Source: a virus
DNA: 59,819 nt
Virus record (IMG/VR): IMGVR_UViG_3300044710_000061
Location: 1 to 59,819 of that record
Reading direction: 5' to 3' (one strand)
In this document: positions 25,391 to 34,158 of the stretch, piece by piece
How the letters are laid out: every line of letters begins with the position of its first letter
Numbering within the stretch: the first letter of the stretch is position 1
The notes under the pieces: model-generated
Database searches by the model: none
What the model saw: only the letters and a program-made list of their open reading frames with translations
Told to the model about the DNA's origin: nothing
Program-made: the position numbers and the translations under genes

Positions 25391-25653
25391 CTAGTTGCCC
25401 TTGGCAAAGAAAGGCCGCCATGCCCAATCAGGCACGATATCAGATCAAAACAAATCATGATCACCGCGATTGCCACGGCGGCCCAAAAGACGATACGCAG
25501 CGCGGAAATGACGACGCCCACGCCGCCAGCGACGGGCGAGCCTAACCCGCTCAATACGAAAGGGATTAGCAGGTTGATGATCGCAAATACCGCGCCAAAA
25601 ACGACCAGCCAAATCAACAGCTGTTCAATGAACTGAAGCGAAAAACACGCCAT
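25387..25653 (-). CDS. Membrane protein in the head gene cluster
   Basis: 88 aa from ATG 25653 with AGGGATGAG upstream. Three hydrophobic segments (residues 8-32, 40-55, 56-75). A membrane protein among head genes is odd and may be a moron or lysis-timing protein. No family recognised. Confidence 0.6.
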   Translation of the reverse strand: MACFSLQFIEQLLIWLVVFGAVFAIINLLIPFVLSGLGSPVAGGVGVVISALRIVFWAAVAIAVIMICFDLISCLIGHGGLSLPRATR

Positions 25654-25659
25654 GTTGGC

Positions 25660-25863
25660 TCATCCCTTCCCCGCCGGCTTTCCAGGGTTGATGTTCTGCT
25701 GGCTAAACGCATCTTTGGGAGCCCGCATGGGCCGTTCTTCCATGTTCCGAGAGATGGTCTGGTGCCCCGGCCAATTGTTGGTTGGCATCGGCCGAGGTGT
25801 CGTATCGCTTGCGGATGGGCGATCGATGCCCTTAGAACCTGGTCGAGGCCAACCTTTAGCCAT
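25660..25863 (-). CDS. Small Pro/Gly-rich basic protein
   Basis: 67 aa with AGGGGA five bases before ATG 25863. Rich in Pro, Gly, Arg and Asn, probably disordered (MAKGWPRPGSKGIDRP). Role unknown; possibly a minor particle or DNA-binding component. Confidence 0.55.
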   Translation of the reverse strand: MAKGWPRPGSKGIDRPSASDTTPRPMPTNNWPGHQTISRNMEERPMRAPKDAFSQQNINPGKPAGKG

Positions 25864-25881
25864 GGCTATCCCCTTTCAGGC

Positions 25882-26202
25882 TTACGGAGATGACGGCGTC
25901 GGAGGAGTGACCTTCGCGACTTCCGTATTGAGAGCCGTAGTCAGGTTCTGAATATTCGTCACAGCCGTTGCGATCGCGGGGTTATTCCCGGTGTTGGCAG
26001 CGGCAATAGCCGCCAACTCTGTATCGATCGCGGCTACCGCACTCGTCACAGACGTCTGAAGCGCAGCAACGGCGGCGGTCAAATTGTCAAGGTCGGACAT
26101 GATTGTGTTTACCTTCGCGGTTAGAGCATTGATAGCGTTCATCACTGCCGTATGGCGGGCTGCGGCAGAGGCTTCCGTTTCGCAGACCGTTCGAAAAACC
26201 AT
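25882..26202 (-). CDS. Helical Ala/Thr/Asn-rich protein
   Basis: 106 aa, ATG 26202 overlapping the TAA of the upstream gene (TAATG). Long heptad-like helix (NALTAKVNTIMSDLDNLTAAVAALQTSV) and a Pro-rich tail. Likely a trimeric coiled-coil structural protein; inference from sequence character. Confidence 0.6.
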   Translation of the reverse strand: MVFRTVCETEASAAARHTAVMNAINALTAKVNTIMSDLDNLTAAVAALQTSVTSAVAAIDTELAAIAAANTGNNPAIATAVTNIQNLTTALNTEVAKVTPPTPSSP

Positions 26203-26360
26203 TACTTGCCTTTTTTGCCTCTGCGCGCCTCTGATAGGGCGATTGCCACTGCTTGCTTGCGGTTGGTCACCTCGGGGCCTTTCTTGCTTCCAGAATGCAG
26301 CTTGCCGGCCTTAAACTCTTTTAAGACTTTATGGATTTTGCCTTTGCCTTTTTCAGCCAT
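26202..26360 (-). CDS. DUF6496-like small basic protein
   Basis: 52 aa, ATG 26360 to TAA 26202. The segment KEFKAGKLHSGSKKGPEVTNRKQAVAIALSEARR is the core of a small Lys-rich family (I recall it as DUF6496) seen in phages and many bacteria. Its start lies inside the 3' end of the HNH gene. A second copy of the family's N-terminus is found on the other side of that gene (26915-26968). Confidence 0.7.
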   Translation of the reverse strand: MAEKGKGKIHKVLKEFKAGKLHSGSKKGPEVTNRKQAVAIALSEARRGKKGK

Positions 26361-26857
26361 TGTCTGTCCTTCTCAATATATAGAGCAAGAGATCGTAAAA
26401 TGGTCGGATCATCAGCACACATACCTAGAACTCTATTGCATCTATTACACAGCCAGCCCCTAAAGTGACCGTTATCGTGGCAATGATCGAACACAATTCC
26501 TCTTTCATCGCCTGGAGAATTGCAAACCTCGCATAGCATCGGCCTAGGTCTTGATGCTTTTTGCTCCGCAATTCTTCTCCACCTTGCCGCCTGATATTTC
26601 CTAGAATAACTTCTGCGAAATTCTGTTTTGTTGTAAGCCCGTGTTCTTTCTAGAATTTTTTCTTTTTCTCGTTCATAGTAAGCTTTGTTAGCTTTGCTAT
26701 TACATTCAATGCAGTCAGGCCTCGTACCGCGTTTTGATCCATTATGTTTATGAAAGGAATCGATTGTCTTGAATTTAAGACACTTAGTACAGACCAATCC
26801 ATCAATTCCATCTCTTGTCTCTATATAGCTCCATTTTCTTCCAACAATCGCAGGCAT
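26321..26857 (-). CDS. HNH/endonuclease VII-type homing endonuclease
   Basis: 178 aa. N-terminal zinc pair (CTKC, CIEC), a basic middle, then the endonuclease VII core: CEVCNSPGDERGIVFDHCHDNGHFRGWLCNRCN with DHCH catalytic motif and four Cys. AT-rich compared with its neighbours. Free-standing homing endonucleases of this type insert next to or within phage genes; here it lies between two pieces resembling one DUF6496-type gene. Confidence 0.8.
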   Translation of the reverse strand: MPAIVGRKWSYIETRDGIDGLVCTKCLKFKTIDSFHKHNGSKRGTRPDCIECNSKANKAYYEREKEKILERTRAYNKTEFRRSYSRKYQAARWRRIAEQKASRPRPMLCEVCNSPGDERGIVFDHCHDNGHFRGWLCNRCNRVLGMCADDPTILRSLALYIEKDRQWLKKAKAKSIKS

Positions 26858-26914
26858 TTGTCTCTTCTCTGAGTTGATGCGAGAAGAGGAAAATAGTAAT
26901 TTATGCCGTAATTT

Positions 26915-26968
26915 TCAATTGAATTCGTGCATGACCTTTTCAACTTTCTTTGCGCCCTTGCCCTTCAT
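26915..26968 (-). pseudogene. 17-codon fragment resembling the start of the DUF6496-like gene
   Basis: ATG 26968 begins one base after the stop of the upstream operon gene and encodes MKGKGAKKVEKVMHEFN before TGA. This aligns with the start of the intact gene at 26202-26360 (KGKGKIHKVLKEF). It looks like the 5' remnant of a copy broken by the HNH gene. Confidence 0.5.
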
Positions 26969-26969
26969 T

Positions 26970-27176
26970 TCAATAAACCCTTATGACCCTGCACATCGTT
27001 AGAACATGCTTTCCAAGAGGCCCCATGCCTGAGCTGAAATGCACTTCAAAGCCGGCTTGATGTGCTTCCGTGCACAGATCCAGCAGCGGCTGATAAATCT
27101 CCACTGCGCGCCGCTTGAAGTCCGCGGCAACCTCCGCCTCTGGCTTGGTCGGCACAATCCTTGCTACTTCACTCAT
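26970..27176 (-). CDS. Small protein downstream of portal
   Basis: 68 aa, ATG 27176 overlapping the portal stop. Helical first half (EAEVAADFKRRAVEIYQPLLDLCTEAHQAG) and a strand-like end. Conserved position between portal and scaffold suggests an assembly-linked role. No family recognised. Confidence 0.6.
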   Translation of the reverse strand: MSEVARIVPTKPEAEVAADFKRRAVEIYQPLLDLCTEAHQAGFEVHFSSGMGPLGKHVLTMCRVIRVY

Positions 27177-29416
27177 TCTGCTGAACTGCTTTCGTTGCTA
27201 ATCGTGGCCTCATTGGCCTGCTGAATCGTATTGTAGATGTGCTCCCGCGCGCCTTGATCGATCTCATGGAAGCGCTGGCGGGCGCTCTCAGCCACTTCAT
27301 GGTCCAATTGCTCGCGCTGCGCGGGCGTAAGGATGATTTTCGATAGCGCCTCGACCGTAGCATGCAGGCTATCGCTATCCGCCCGCATTCGCTCCGTCTG
27401 CGCCTTGAAAGCCTCGATATCGCGCCGCTCGTCTTTGCCGCGAACCTTCAATTTCTCGTCCGCAAGCTTGGTTATGAGCTCAGAATTCATGGCCGTTAGT
27501 GCCTGCAGCTGCTGCTTTAGCGCCGCCAGCTGCGGATTTGCGTCTTCATCGAACAAATACGGCTTTGTGGCCTTCAATTCCTTCTGGAAACGCTCTTTTA
27601 GCTCCTCAGCACCCGCAAAATCGCTAAATTTGAAGAAAATATCGGCAATTAAGGCTGTCAATTCCTTGTTGGCCTGCATGATCTGCGCCATAGCGTTGAA
27701 GGTCTCTTCACGCTTGGTCGCGAAATCAGGCCCAGGATCGGAAATGACCTCGAATTCGCCCACTCCTGGGTTAAACGAGATGCGGGCTGCCTCACCCTCC
27801 TCCTGAACCTTCGCAAGCTCCCTAACTGCCTCCTGCTGATCAGGGTCAACATGCACCCAAGCACGCTTGCCCATCTCATCTTCGATCTGGAGAACGCGCC
27901 TGGTATCGTAAATCTTCGGAATCAGGTCTAGCAGTTGAACCCCGACAAACCGCTTCATATCCTTCATGTGCTCTACGAAGTGGTATGTGGCGGTGTCGCC
28001 CTGCTCCTGGCGCTCGTTGATGGCCTTACCGGACGATGCCGACTGCTGATCGTCTTCGCCAAGCTGGGCCTGGAACTGACCGGACACCATCATCATGTGT
28101 CGCTCGGCATCCTCACCGACCTTTATCCACCCAGGTGACGGCGTCGGCGGGTCTATTCTCTGCGGAGGCGGCACTGGCTGGTCAGGATGCTCGTCATCAA
28201 TGTCTTGCCAGGTTAGAACCGCATAATTCTTGATGTTGGCGTCTTTCCACTGCTCTTGACCTTCTGTACCACGAGCCGGAACCAACCATTGACTCTTAAC
28301 CGCACTGGCTACGTGCTCTACGGTACACGAGGCGGCATAGTTCAGCATACGCTGTGCATCGATAAGCGGGCGAGTATGCCCTTTCCGATCTAGCGTTTTG
28401 TCGATAATGACTTCGAGACCGACGGCTTTGGCTATAGGAATATATTTCCCAGCCCAATCTCCCTTGTCTATGACGGTATCGCCGGCAATCAGGAACCATT
28501 CGACCTTGTCGTTTGTAACCTTGCGCGTCCCGCCGTCGATCTCACCATTTTTGATCTGCTCTTGCAGAGCCTTGTAGATGTCCGTCTTGCTCTCATCGCC
28601 GCGGATTTCTTCCAACAACTCAGACCGGAGCCAATGCTGGGCCTCTTTGCCTGGCTCCTGCCACCAGATGTACAGGTCGGGGGACTCACGCTTGCGATAA
28701 TATTTGACGATTGTGATACTTTTGTCGGTCAGCCATGCCGCCATCTCCGTATTGAGAGGAGCTGACCCTATCTTGTTCTTCCACTTAGGATATTTCCGGT
28801 TGAACTCTCGGCGGGACATCTCCTCAAAGATAAATCCGTAGTTTGCATCAGATCCGTCGGGCTCAGTACTCCATCGATCGAGATAGACACCTGTAGGATC
28901 ACGTGCGGCTCTAAAGTAAATGTCTTGGTCATTGGATTTATTGGAGACGTACCTCGTCTCGAGAACCACATAGCCAATACCACCATCGACCTGCTGTTCC
29001 GCTACCTTCCGAAATTGTGCCGTGGAATTGGACTGATAGTTGATCCGTCGTATCAGGTTCATCCTGACCTTAGCCGCCTCATAGCTAGCATCGCCACTGG
29101 TCGGCCGCACCATCACCCCAAGACCAGACTTACTCATCTGGTTGATAATGATGTCGTTGTGAACCCTGGTCTTGTTGATGGTTAGCGACGGAAGCTCGCT
29201 TTGCCCGCCAGTGCGCTCTTGATAAATCTTGTCCGGCCATTGCCAAGCGTTCCGAGAATCACCATTGGAGAACTTGATATCGGAGCGGGTGCGCTCGTCA
29301 GTATCGCCCTGCCAATTCTTGATCTCGTTCCACCGCTCGTTGGCCTCGGTAACGACGTCCCTTTCTGTCTCTTTACCGGTCGGTTCGTCATCCGCCGGCG
29401 TGGAGTCAAAGAGCAT
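27173..29416 (-). CDS. Portal protein, P22-like
   Basis: 747 aa, close to P22 gp1 (725 aa). Contains the family's ERWNEIKNWQGDTDERTRSD start, TINKTRVHNDIIINQ and a barrel-like helical C-terminus (ATVEALSKIILTPAQ). Forms the dodecameric vertex through which TerL packages DNA. Starts one base before the TerL stop end, tightly coupled. Confidence 0.85.
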   Translation of the reverse strand: MLFDSTPADDEPTGKETERDVVTEANERWNEIKNWQGDTDERTRSDIKFSNGDSRNAWQWPDKIYQERTGGQSELPSLTINKTRVHNDIIINQMSKSGLGVMVRPTSGDASYEAAKVRMNLIRRINYQSNSTAQFRKVAEQQVDGGIGYVVLETRYVSNKSNDQDIYFRAARDPTGVYLDRWSTEPDGSDANYGFIFEEMSRREFNRKYPKWKNKIGSAPLNTEMAAWLTDKSITIVKYYRKRESPDLYIWWQEPGKEAQHWLRSELLEEIRGDESKTDIYKALQEQIKNGEIDGGTRKVTNDKVEWFLIAGDTVIDKGDWAGKYIPIAKAVGLEVIIDKTLDRKGHTRPLIDAQRMLNYAASCTVEHVASAVKSQWLVPARGTEGQEQWKDANIKNYAVLTWQDIDDEHPDQPVPPPQRIDPPTPSPGWIKVGEDAERHMMMVSGQFQAQLGEDDQQSASSGKAINERQEQGDTATYHFVEHMKDMKRFVGVQLLDLIPKIYDTRRVLQIEDEMGKRAWVHVDPDQQEAVRELAKVQEEGEAARISFNPGVGEFEVISDPGPDFATKREETFNAMAQIMQANKELTALIADIFFKFSDFAGAEELKERFQKELKATKPYLFDEDANPQLAALKQQLQALTAMNSELITKLADEKLKVRGKDERRDIEAFKAQTERMRADSDSLHATVEALSKIILTPAQREQLDHEVAESARQRFHEIDQGAREHIYNTIQQANEATISNESSSAE

Positions 29417-30880
29417 TTACCGGCCTAGCCACCCTGTACCGCGATCAGCTCCGCCGCGGTTGACTTCAATCACGGGAATGCGAGGAGCCCGTGGAATGAC
29501 TTTATCCATTATCTCACGGTGCCCGCAGGCGAATGTCCGCAGCGCATCGGCGGCATGCGACGCAAAGTCATGCAACGGCGCATCACGGAATGCTTGTAGC
29601 TTATCGTTCCATTCCCGGCGATACGAGCGCAGGCAGTTCAATCCTTGCTCGCATCTGGATTCGTCAATCCAGGCTTGGTCAAGGACTTGCCGTACTGCGT
29701 TAATCCCGTCATTGACGTTGGAGACGGGTACCACGACGGGCGTAATTCGTAATCCCCTGAGAGTATCGACACGCGATTTCCCCTGATTGCCAAGCTCTCG
29801 GTGGGCGACATCATGGGGGAAGTAGTGTCGGCCATAGACCCATCCATGCTTGACTGATTTCTGGTCGAGAACACGCGCGTACTCATCAAGACCGACCCCT
29901 GATCCTTCGTGGTAATCCACGAGACGAAATTCTCGCCCAACCCTTTGGATGAACCAAATCGCCGTAGAATCCGATATGCCAAGATCCCATGCCGTATGCA
30001 CAGGGACAGTGCGGTCCACCGGGATATTGCCAATGCGTCCTTCCCTTTGTGCCCGCGTCAGATACGCGCCGTAGTAGCTGCCAACAAAGGCGCCTTCGAA
30101 CGAGCAATAATACTCCTGCTCAAAAAAGGCTTTGCCATCATCCACCCCATAAAGCTTCTGATTCTCCCGAAGCTCGGTGGCAAGCTCTTCATCCGTAAAT
30201 ACGCCGGTATCGGCAACCGTCAGAAGCTGGGCAAACCACGTTGGATCCTGTCGGGCCATGTCGTAAGTTTTACGGGCATGGTTAGACCCCCGAGGCGTGG
30301 TCTCGTAAATCACCCAGCCTTTCGATTCCGCGAGGATGGGTCGGAGGAACGCGTCAGCCTTCGGATCAGCCAAGGCCCATTCGCTAAACACAATGCCAGC
30401 AGGAGTAGAGCCGACAAGAGAGTTATAATTGTCAGACCCAACAAGTCTCCAAGTACTTCCATTCTTGAATCTTATCATCATGTCCGCATCACGCGTGCGG
30501 TCCCGTATCTCAAGCGGGAAAGCCTGGTCAATACGGCGCTCTCCGGTGTGGGGAGACACAGCGTCCCAGATTGCCTTGCGGGCTTGGGACTGCTCCGGAA
30601 GCATGTGCCAATAGTCACCCACGCGCTTCTGGGAAGCAATCGCAGCCCAATGCAGGCTGACGTCATCCTTACCGGACCGGCGGTGCCAGATGATGCATGC
30701 CCGCTTGCCGCCATTGTTTAGATAATTCCAAACTGGCAGCTGATACCGGCGCGGCTCCCAATTGTTGGGCAACCGCACCTCACCAGGTCGAGTAAGACCA
30801 AGGATACGGTCTAGCTCAGCCTTCTCGGCGTGCGTAAGAGACTTTATTAGCTCTACCGGGTCGGCGTCAGCTAGTTGCAC
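29417..30880 (-). CDS. Terminase large subunit
   Basis: 487 aa. Walker A at residues 66-73 (HRRSGKDD), Walker B-like GIVFSEWA at 162-169, and nuclease domain acidic motif DLGISDS beginning at 299, with a further HDVAH site. ATP-driven DNA packaging motor and headful nuclease. It precedes portal, as in P22-like phages. The small subunit is not immediately upstream; the nearest candidate is 13 kb away at 43569-43901. Confidence 0.85.
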   Translation of the reverse strand: MQLADADPVELIKSLTHAEKAELDRILGLTRPGEVRLPNNWEPRRYQLPVWNYLNNGGKRACIIWHRRSGKDDVSLHWAAIASQKRVGDYWHMLPEQSQARKAIWDAVSPHTGERRIDQAFPLEIRDRTRDADMMIRFKNGSTWRLVGSDNYNSLVGSTPAGIVFSEWALADPKADAFLRPILAESKGWVIYETTPRGSNHARKTYDMARQDPTWFAQLLTVADTGVFTDEELATELRENQKLYGVDDGKAFFEQEYYCSFEGAFVGSYYGAYLTRAQREGRIGNIPVDRTVPVHTAWDLGISDSTAIWFIQRVGREFRLVDYHEGSGVGLDEYARVLDQKSVKHGWVYGRHYFPHDVAHRELGNQGKSRVDTLRGLRITPVVVPVSNVNDGINAVRQVLDQAWIDESRCEQGLNCLRSYRREWNDKLQAFRDAPLHDFASHAADALRTFACGHREIMDKVIPRAPRIPVIEVNRGGADRGTGWLGR

Positions 30881-31140
30881 GTACGCCCCATAGTGAAATT
30901 AGCCGGCATAGATACTTCCGGGTTCTGGAACGTCCAGCACTGACCGCCTTGGTTCATAAACACCACCCAAAGCAGATGATGTTCCGGGCCATAGTCGATC
31001 ACCAGATACGCCAGGCCATCGCCCTTGGAGGTCTTCAAGGGCAACGGCGGGTTGAGCTGAAGCATCACTCGCTGTGCCAGCCGTTCTTGATAGCAAGAAC
31101 CAACAGGTGCTCTTTCTGCCGCTCGGCTAATGGCAGTCAC
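30871..31140 (-). CDS. Small conserved-type protein before TerL
   Basis: 89 aa from GTG 31140 (GTGA overlap with the upstream stop), its end overlapping the TerL start. Beta-strand pattern DGLAYLVIDYGPEHHLLWVVF and CWTFQNPEV. I recall similar proteins beside terminase genes of rhizobial phages; function unknown. Confidence 0.6.
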   Translation of the reverse strand: MTAISRAAERAPVGSCYQERLAQRVMLQLNPPLPLKTSKGDGLAYLVIDYGPEHHLLWVVFMNQGGQCWTFQNPEVSMPANFTMGRTCN

Positions 31141-31301
31141 CGAGGCATCGGTACAGGCCCTTCAGGAGCCTTCGCTGGCTTGGTGCCGCCAGGATCGGAC
31201 TTGCCGGAAGCGGAAGGCTTCTGCGTGCCCTGACCGGACTGGCAATTGAGAGCCATTGAGGTGCCCATAATGCCTTTCACTGAACCGATATCGTCTGCCA
31301 T
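31137..31301 (-). CDS. 54-aa small protein
   Basis: ATG 31301 with a strong GAAAGGAGAA ribosome binding site; stop overlaps the GTG of the next gene. N-terminal MADDIGSVKGIMGTSM then a Ser/Gly/Lys/Pro-rich disordered tail. Role unknown; probably the first gene of the packaging module. Confidence 0.6.
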   Translation of the reverse strand: MADDIGSVKGIMGTSMALNCQSGQGTQKPSASGKSDPGGTKPAKAPEGPVPMPR

Positions 31302-31329
31302 GGTAGTTCTCCTTTCTAGAGGTCACTTG

Positions 31330-34158
31330 TCAGCACAGAGCTGCCGGTATCGTTCCGATCGCCAATAGATAGGCGTCGATAAAATGACAGGTCTGGGCAA
31401 CCTGTGTTGCCGTTAGATTGTTCCCAATGGTTGCTGCAGCAATCTGCAGAGCCGTCCCAAATCCAGCGGTGCCTGCCATATTGGCCGCCAGTATGTAGAT
31501 GTTCTCATCAGTCATCGCTGGCATGTTCGTGTAAGTATATGCAAACGCACCGTTCATATAAGTCGATATTGTAGAGCCAGACAGCGTCGTCAGAAAATTT
31601 CCCACCGACGTCGCGGGATGCGTTGCAGACAGTGGAAACCCAAAATTCGTGTTGTTCACGTTCGAGAAATAATTGATGCCGCCTGTCCCAGACGGAAAGC
31701 TAGGAGTGATGTTGGTTATACCTGCAGGAAACGGCGGGCCTCCGCCCTGTGCCCCCATGGCAAAGCCACCGGTATTAGTCGATATCGTATTGGTCAGGCT
31801 CCGTAAGGAAATATGAGCGGCATTAAGAGAGAAATTACCCGCCGCGGCGTTGGGACTAAAGCCTGTATCAATGAAAACCGTAGTGCTGCTATCAACTCCA
31901 ATATAGCCATGATTGGCCGTGAACACTGGGCTTCCATTCGGAATGGCCGTAAAGCTAGTAGAACAGAGGTTGAAGTTTGCTAGCGTGGAGTTGACCGTCG
32001 CAAAAATATAGAAAACGTCAAATGTGGTGCCGCACCAAATGCCATCATTCACCATACCGCAAATAAGATTCGAGTAGGCGTCGTGATGCACTCGATCAAG
32101 GCTCGCAACACCGCCTGCCCTGGCAAGGAACGCCGTTGCCTGAGAACAGGTGAGCGGAGGAGGCGGCTCCAGGTAGTTGAGGAAACCAATCTGGCCGGCA
32201 AAGTCCTGTGGTGTACCAATGAAGTTCGTCAGCCTGATGCCCCCCGTCTGATAGGCTCCTGCGTCTGTCGTTTGCCTGGGAAGAAAGGCAAAAGAGTGCG
32301 GGAAGGCATAGTTGATCGCAGGCGATGCAGGGAATTGCAGATGCAAATTCCCCATAATCAAACTTGATTCGTCCATAAACAGAGGATCGACATCGCCCTT
32401 GTTATTGACGGGCTGCCAGAAGCCGATGTCACCATTGAATAAGGCGACGCACGTTCCGCCTACAGCCGGTCCGAAGACAACATTGTTGAACCATTTGGTT
32501 CCTACGTCAGTGCCCCTTCCGTCACCCGCCACAACGCAGAAATTGCACGGAACGCCGGAGAAATTGCAGTCCGTCACGAGGTTCTGAGTGGCGAAGGCCG
32601 CGTTGCTGTACCAACTATTGTTATTCCCACCCGCCTCGCTCAGTTCTCCTATAGCGCCAGCCAGAAACAGATCGAGGCCATCGTGATAAAATGAGTTGTT
32701 GGCTGTCGTAACGTAATTGACGCCAAAGTTATGCATCCCACGGCCGCCGTTGAACTGCACATCGTTGAAGCTGACTAACGTCTGATGGTCTGGATAGTTG
32801 TAGGGATCGGTTCCGGTACCTCCGCATGGCGTTCCGCACCATGTATCGTTGATGATGCCATTGCCGTCCGTATGTCCCGCACCGGGGGCGATGAAGTTCA
32901 AACTCGCCCCAGACTGTGTCGTGAGTGTCGGACGCGTCACCGTGGCTGTATTGCCGGTTATGGAGCTGATATACGTGAACGGTTGGACGCCGGGTCCGGT
33001 AATGAGAACGCCTTCCCCAAGTGTAGTCGATGTCAGCGCGCCGCTGAATCCGGTCGGATAGACAACGCTTATGAAATAAGTGCCATTTCCGCCCGTACCG
33101 GTGGTTCCACCCGTCCCGTACGGATAGATAAACGTAGTCTGGAATGTTCCAGCGCCGAAAATCTGGTCGCCTGGCGAGATGGTGCCCGTGATCCCGGTCA
33201 CTGTCAGAATCTGCATCCCAGAAGATATGGACCCCGTAAAGCTCGCCGAGGTACCAAGACTGGCAATGTTGTCTATCGTCGTCGAGCTGTGGGTGTTTGC
33301 TGTCGTTACGAACGTGTTGAGAATGCCAAGGCACACCGTGCAACCATTGTTAAATACACGGTTCCAGGACATCATATTGGTGAACGGAGCGAAGGCGAGA
33401 TCGGCTGTAGTCGGCGTATATGGCGGATATGGATTGAGGTTATCGCCGAGACGCTTGAGAGCAACCAGACCTATACCAGAGCCTTCAAACTGATCCGTAA
33501 ACGCGCAATCCGACGCGTTATTATGGATCATGAAGAAATATTCGCTGTCACTCAGACCGATGCAGCCAATGCCGCATCCGTGCACATTGTTGTTTAGAAT
33601 CCAGATGTGATGTCCGGTTCCGCCGAGATCATTTAGGCCTGCATCAAAGCAGGCCGTAGCGATCCCGCCATACATGAACTGCTCGCCGCCATCGACGTCG
33701 AAACCGTCAATGATGAAATATGGCTTGGTGAAGCCGATCACCGCCTGTCCGTTGGACCCCATAAAGATTCCATCGAACAGAATGAAGCATTGGTCGAGTA
33801 CTTCGCAGCGATAAGTTACGTACCCGGTAGGAGAAGCCTGATTCCCACCATTCTGCGGGATAAAAGCCTGCGTCCACGTATAGGTGCCCGGCGCAACGTT
33901 TATACAGTCTCCGGGAGACCGCGGATTGGCATCAGCGTGCTGGATTGTCTTCCACGCCGTGCCAGAGCTCAGGCCATTATTCGCGTCGTTGCCGGTCGTC
34001 CCGTTTACGAAATAGGACACCGAGCAGGTATATAGCAGCCCAATGCCGCCGCTATAAGTCTGATTGGCAAAAGCCTCCGGACTAGGCCCAGGAGCCTCAG
34101 CAAAAGCTGAGACAATCGACAGCAGCAATGTGACTGTGAAGGCGATTATAGGTTGCAC
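31330..34158 (-). CDS. Large secreted beta-helix protein with lectin-like C-terminus
   Basis: 942 aa. Signal peptide residues 1-20 (FTVTLLLSIVSAFAEA). Then YFVNGTTGNDANNGLSS...AWKTIQHA, the opening of DUF1565/right-handed beta-helix proteins, and Asn/Gly-rich coils to about residue 640. The last 240 residues look like a LamG/concanavalin fold (FIDTGFSP, GTALQIAAATIG). Likely a receptor-binding or polysaccharide-degrading fibre, but its export signal means it may be secreted by the infected cell. Confidence 0.65.
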   Translation of the reverse strand: MQPIIAFTVTLLLSIVSAFAEAPGPSPEAFANQTYSGGIGLLYTCSVSYFVNGTTGNDANNGLSSGTAWKTIQHADANPRSPGDCINVAPGTYTWTQAFIPQNGGNQASPTGYVTYRCEVLDQCFILFDGIFMGSNGQAVIGFTKPYFIIDGFDVDGGEQFMYGGIATACFDAGLNDLGGTGHHIWILNNNVHGCGIGCIGLSDSEYFFMIHNNASDCAFTDQFEGSGIGLVALKRLGDNLNPYPPYTPTTADLAFAPFTNMMSWNRVFNNGCTVCLGILNTFVTTANTHSSTTIDNIASLGTSASFTGSISSGMQILTVTGITGTISPGDQIFGAGTFQTTFIYPYGTGGTTGTGGNGTYFISVVYPTGFSGALTSTTLGEGVLITGPGVQPFTYISSITGNTATVTRPTLTTQSGASLNFIAPGAGHTDGNGIINDTWCGTPCGGTGTDPYNYPDHQTLVSFNDVQFNGGRGMHNFGVNYVTTANNSFYHDGLDLFLAGAIGELSEAGGNNNSWYSNAAFATQNLVTDCNFSGVPCNFCVVAGDGRGTDVGTKWFNNVVFGPAVGGTCVALFNGDIGFWQPVNNKGDVDPLFMDESSLIMGNLHLQFPASPAINYAFPHSFAFLPRQTTDAGAYQTGGIRLTNFIGTPQDFAGQIGFLNYLEPPPPLTCSQATAFLARAGGVASLDRVHHDAYSNLICGMVNDGIWCGTTFDVFYIFATVNSTLANFNLCSTSFTAIPNGSPVFTANHGYIGVDSSTTVFIDTGFSPNAAAGNFSLNAAHISLRSLTNTISTNTGGFAMGAQGGGPPFPAGITNITPSFPSGTGGINYFSNVNNTNFGFPLSATHPATSVGNFLTTLSGSTISTYMNGAFAYTYTNMPAMTDENIYILAANMAGTAGFGTALQIAAATIGNNLTATQVAQTCHFIDAYLLAIGTIPAALC

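Noticed and set aside
32785-33597. Long plus-strand ORFs opposite the beta-helix genes (also near 23014-23670 and 29909-30721)
   Set aside because: They are shadows of high-GC genes: Arg-rich, no ribosome binding sites, no recognisable folds.
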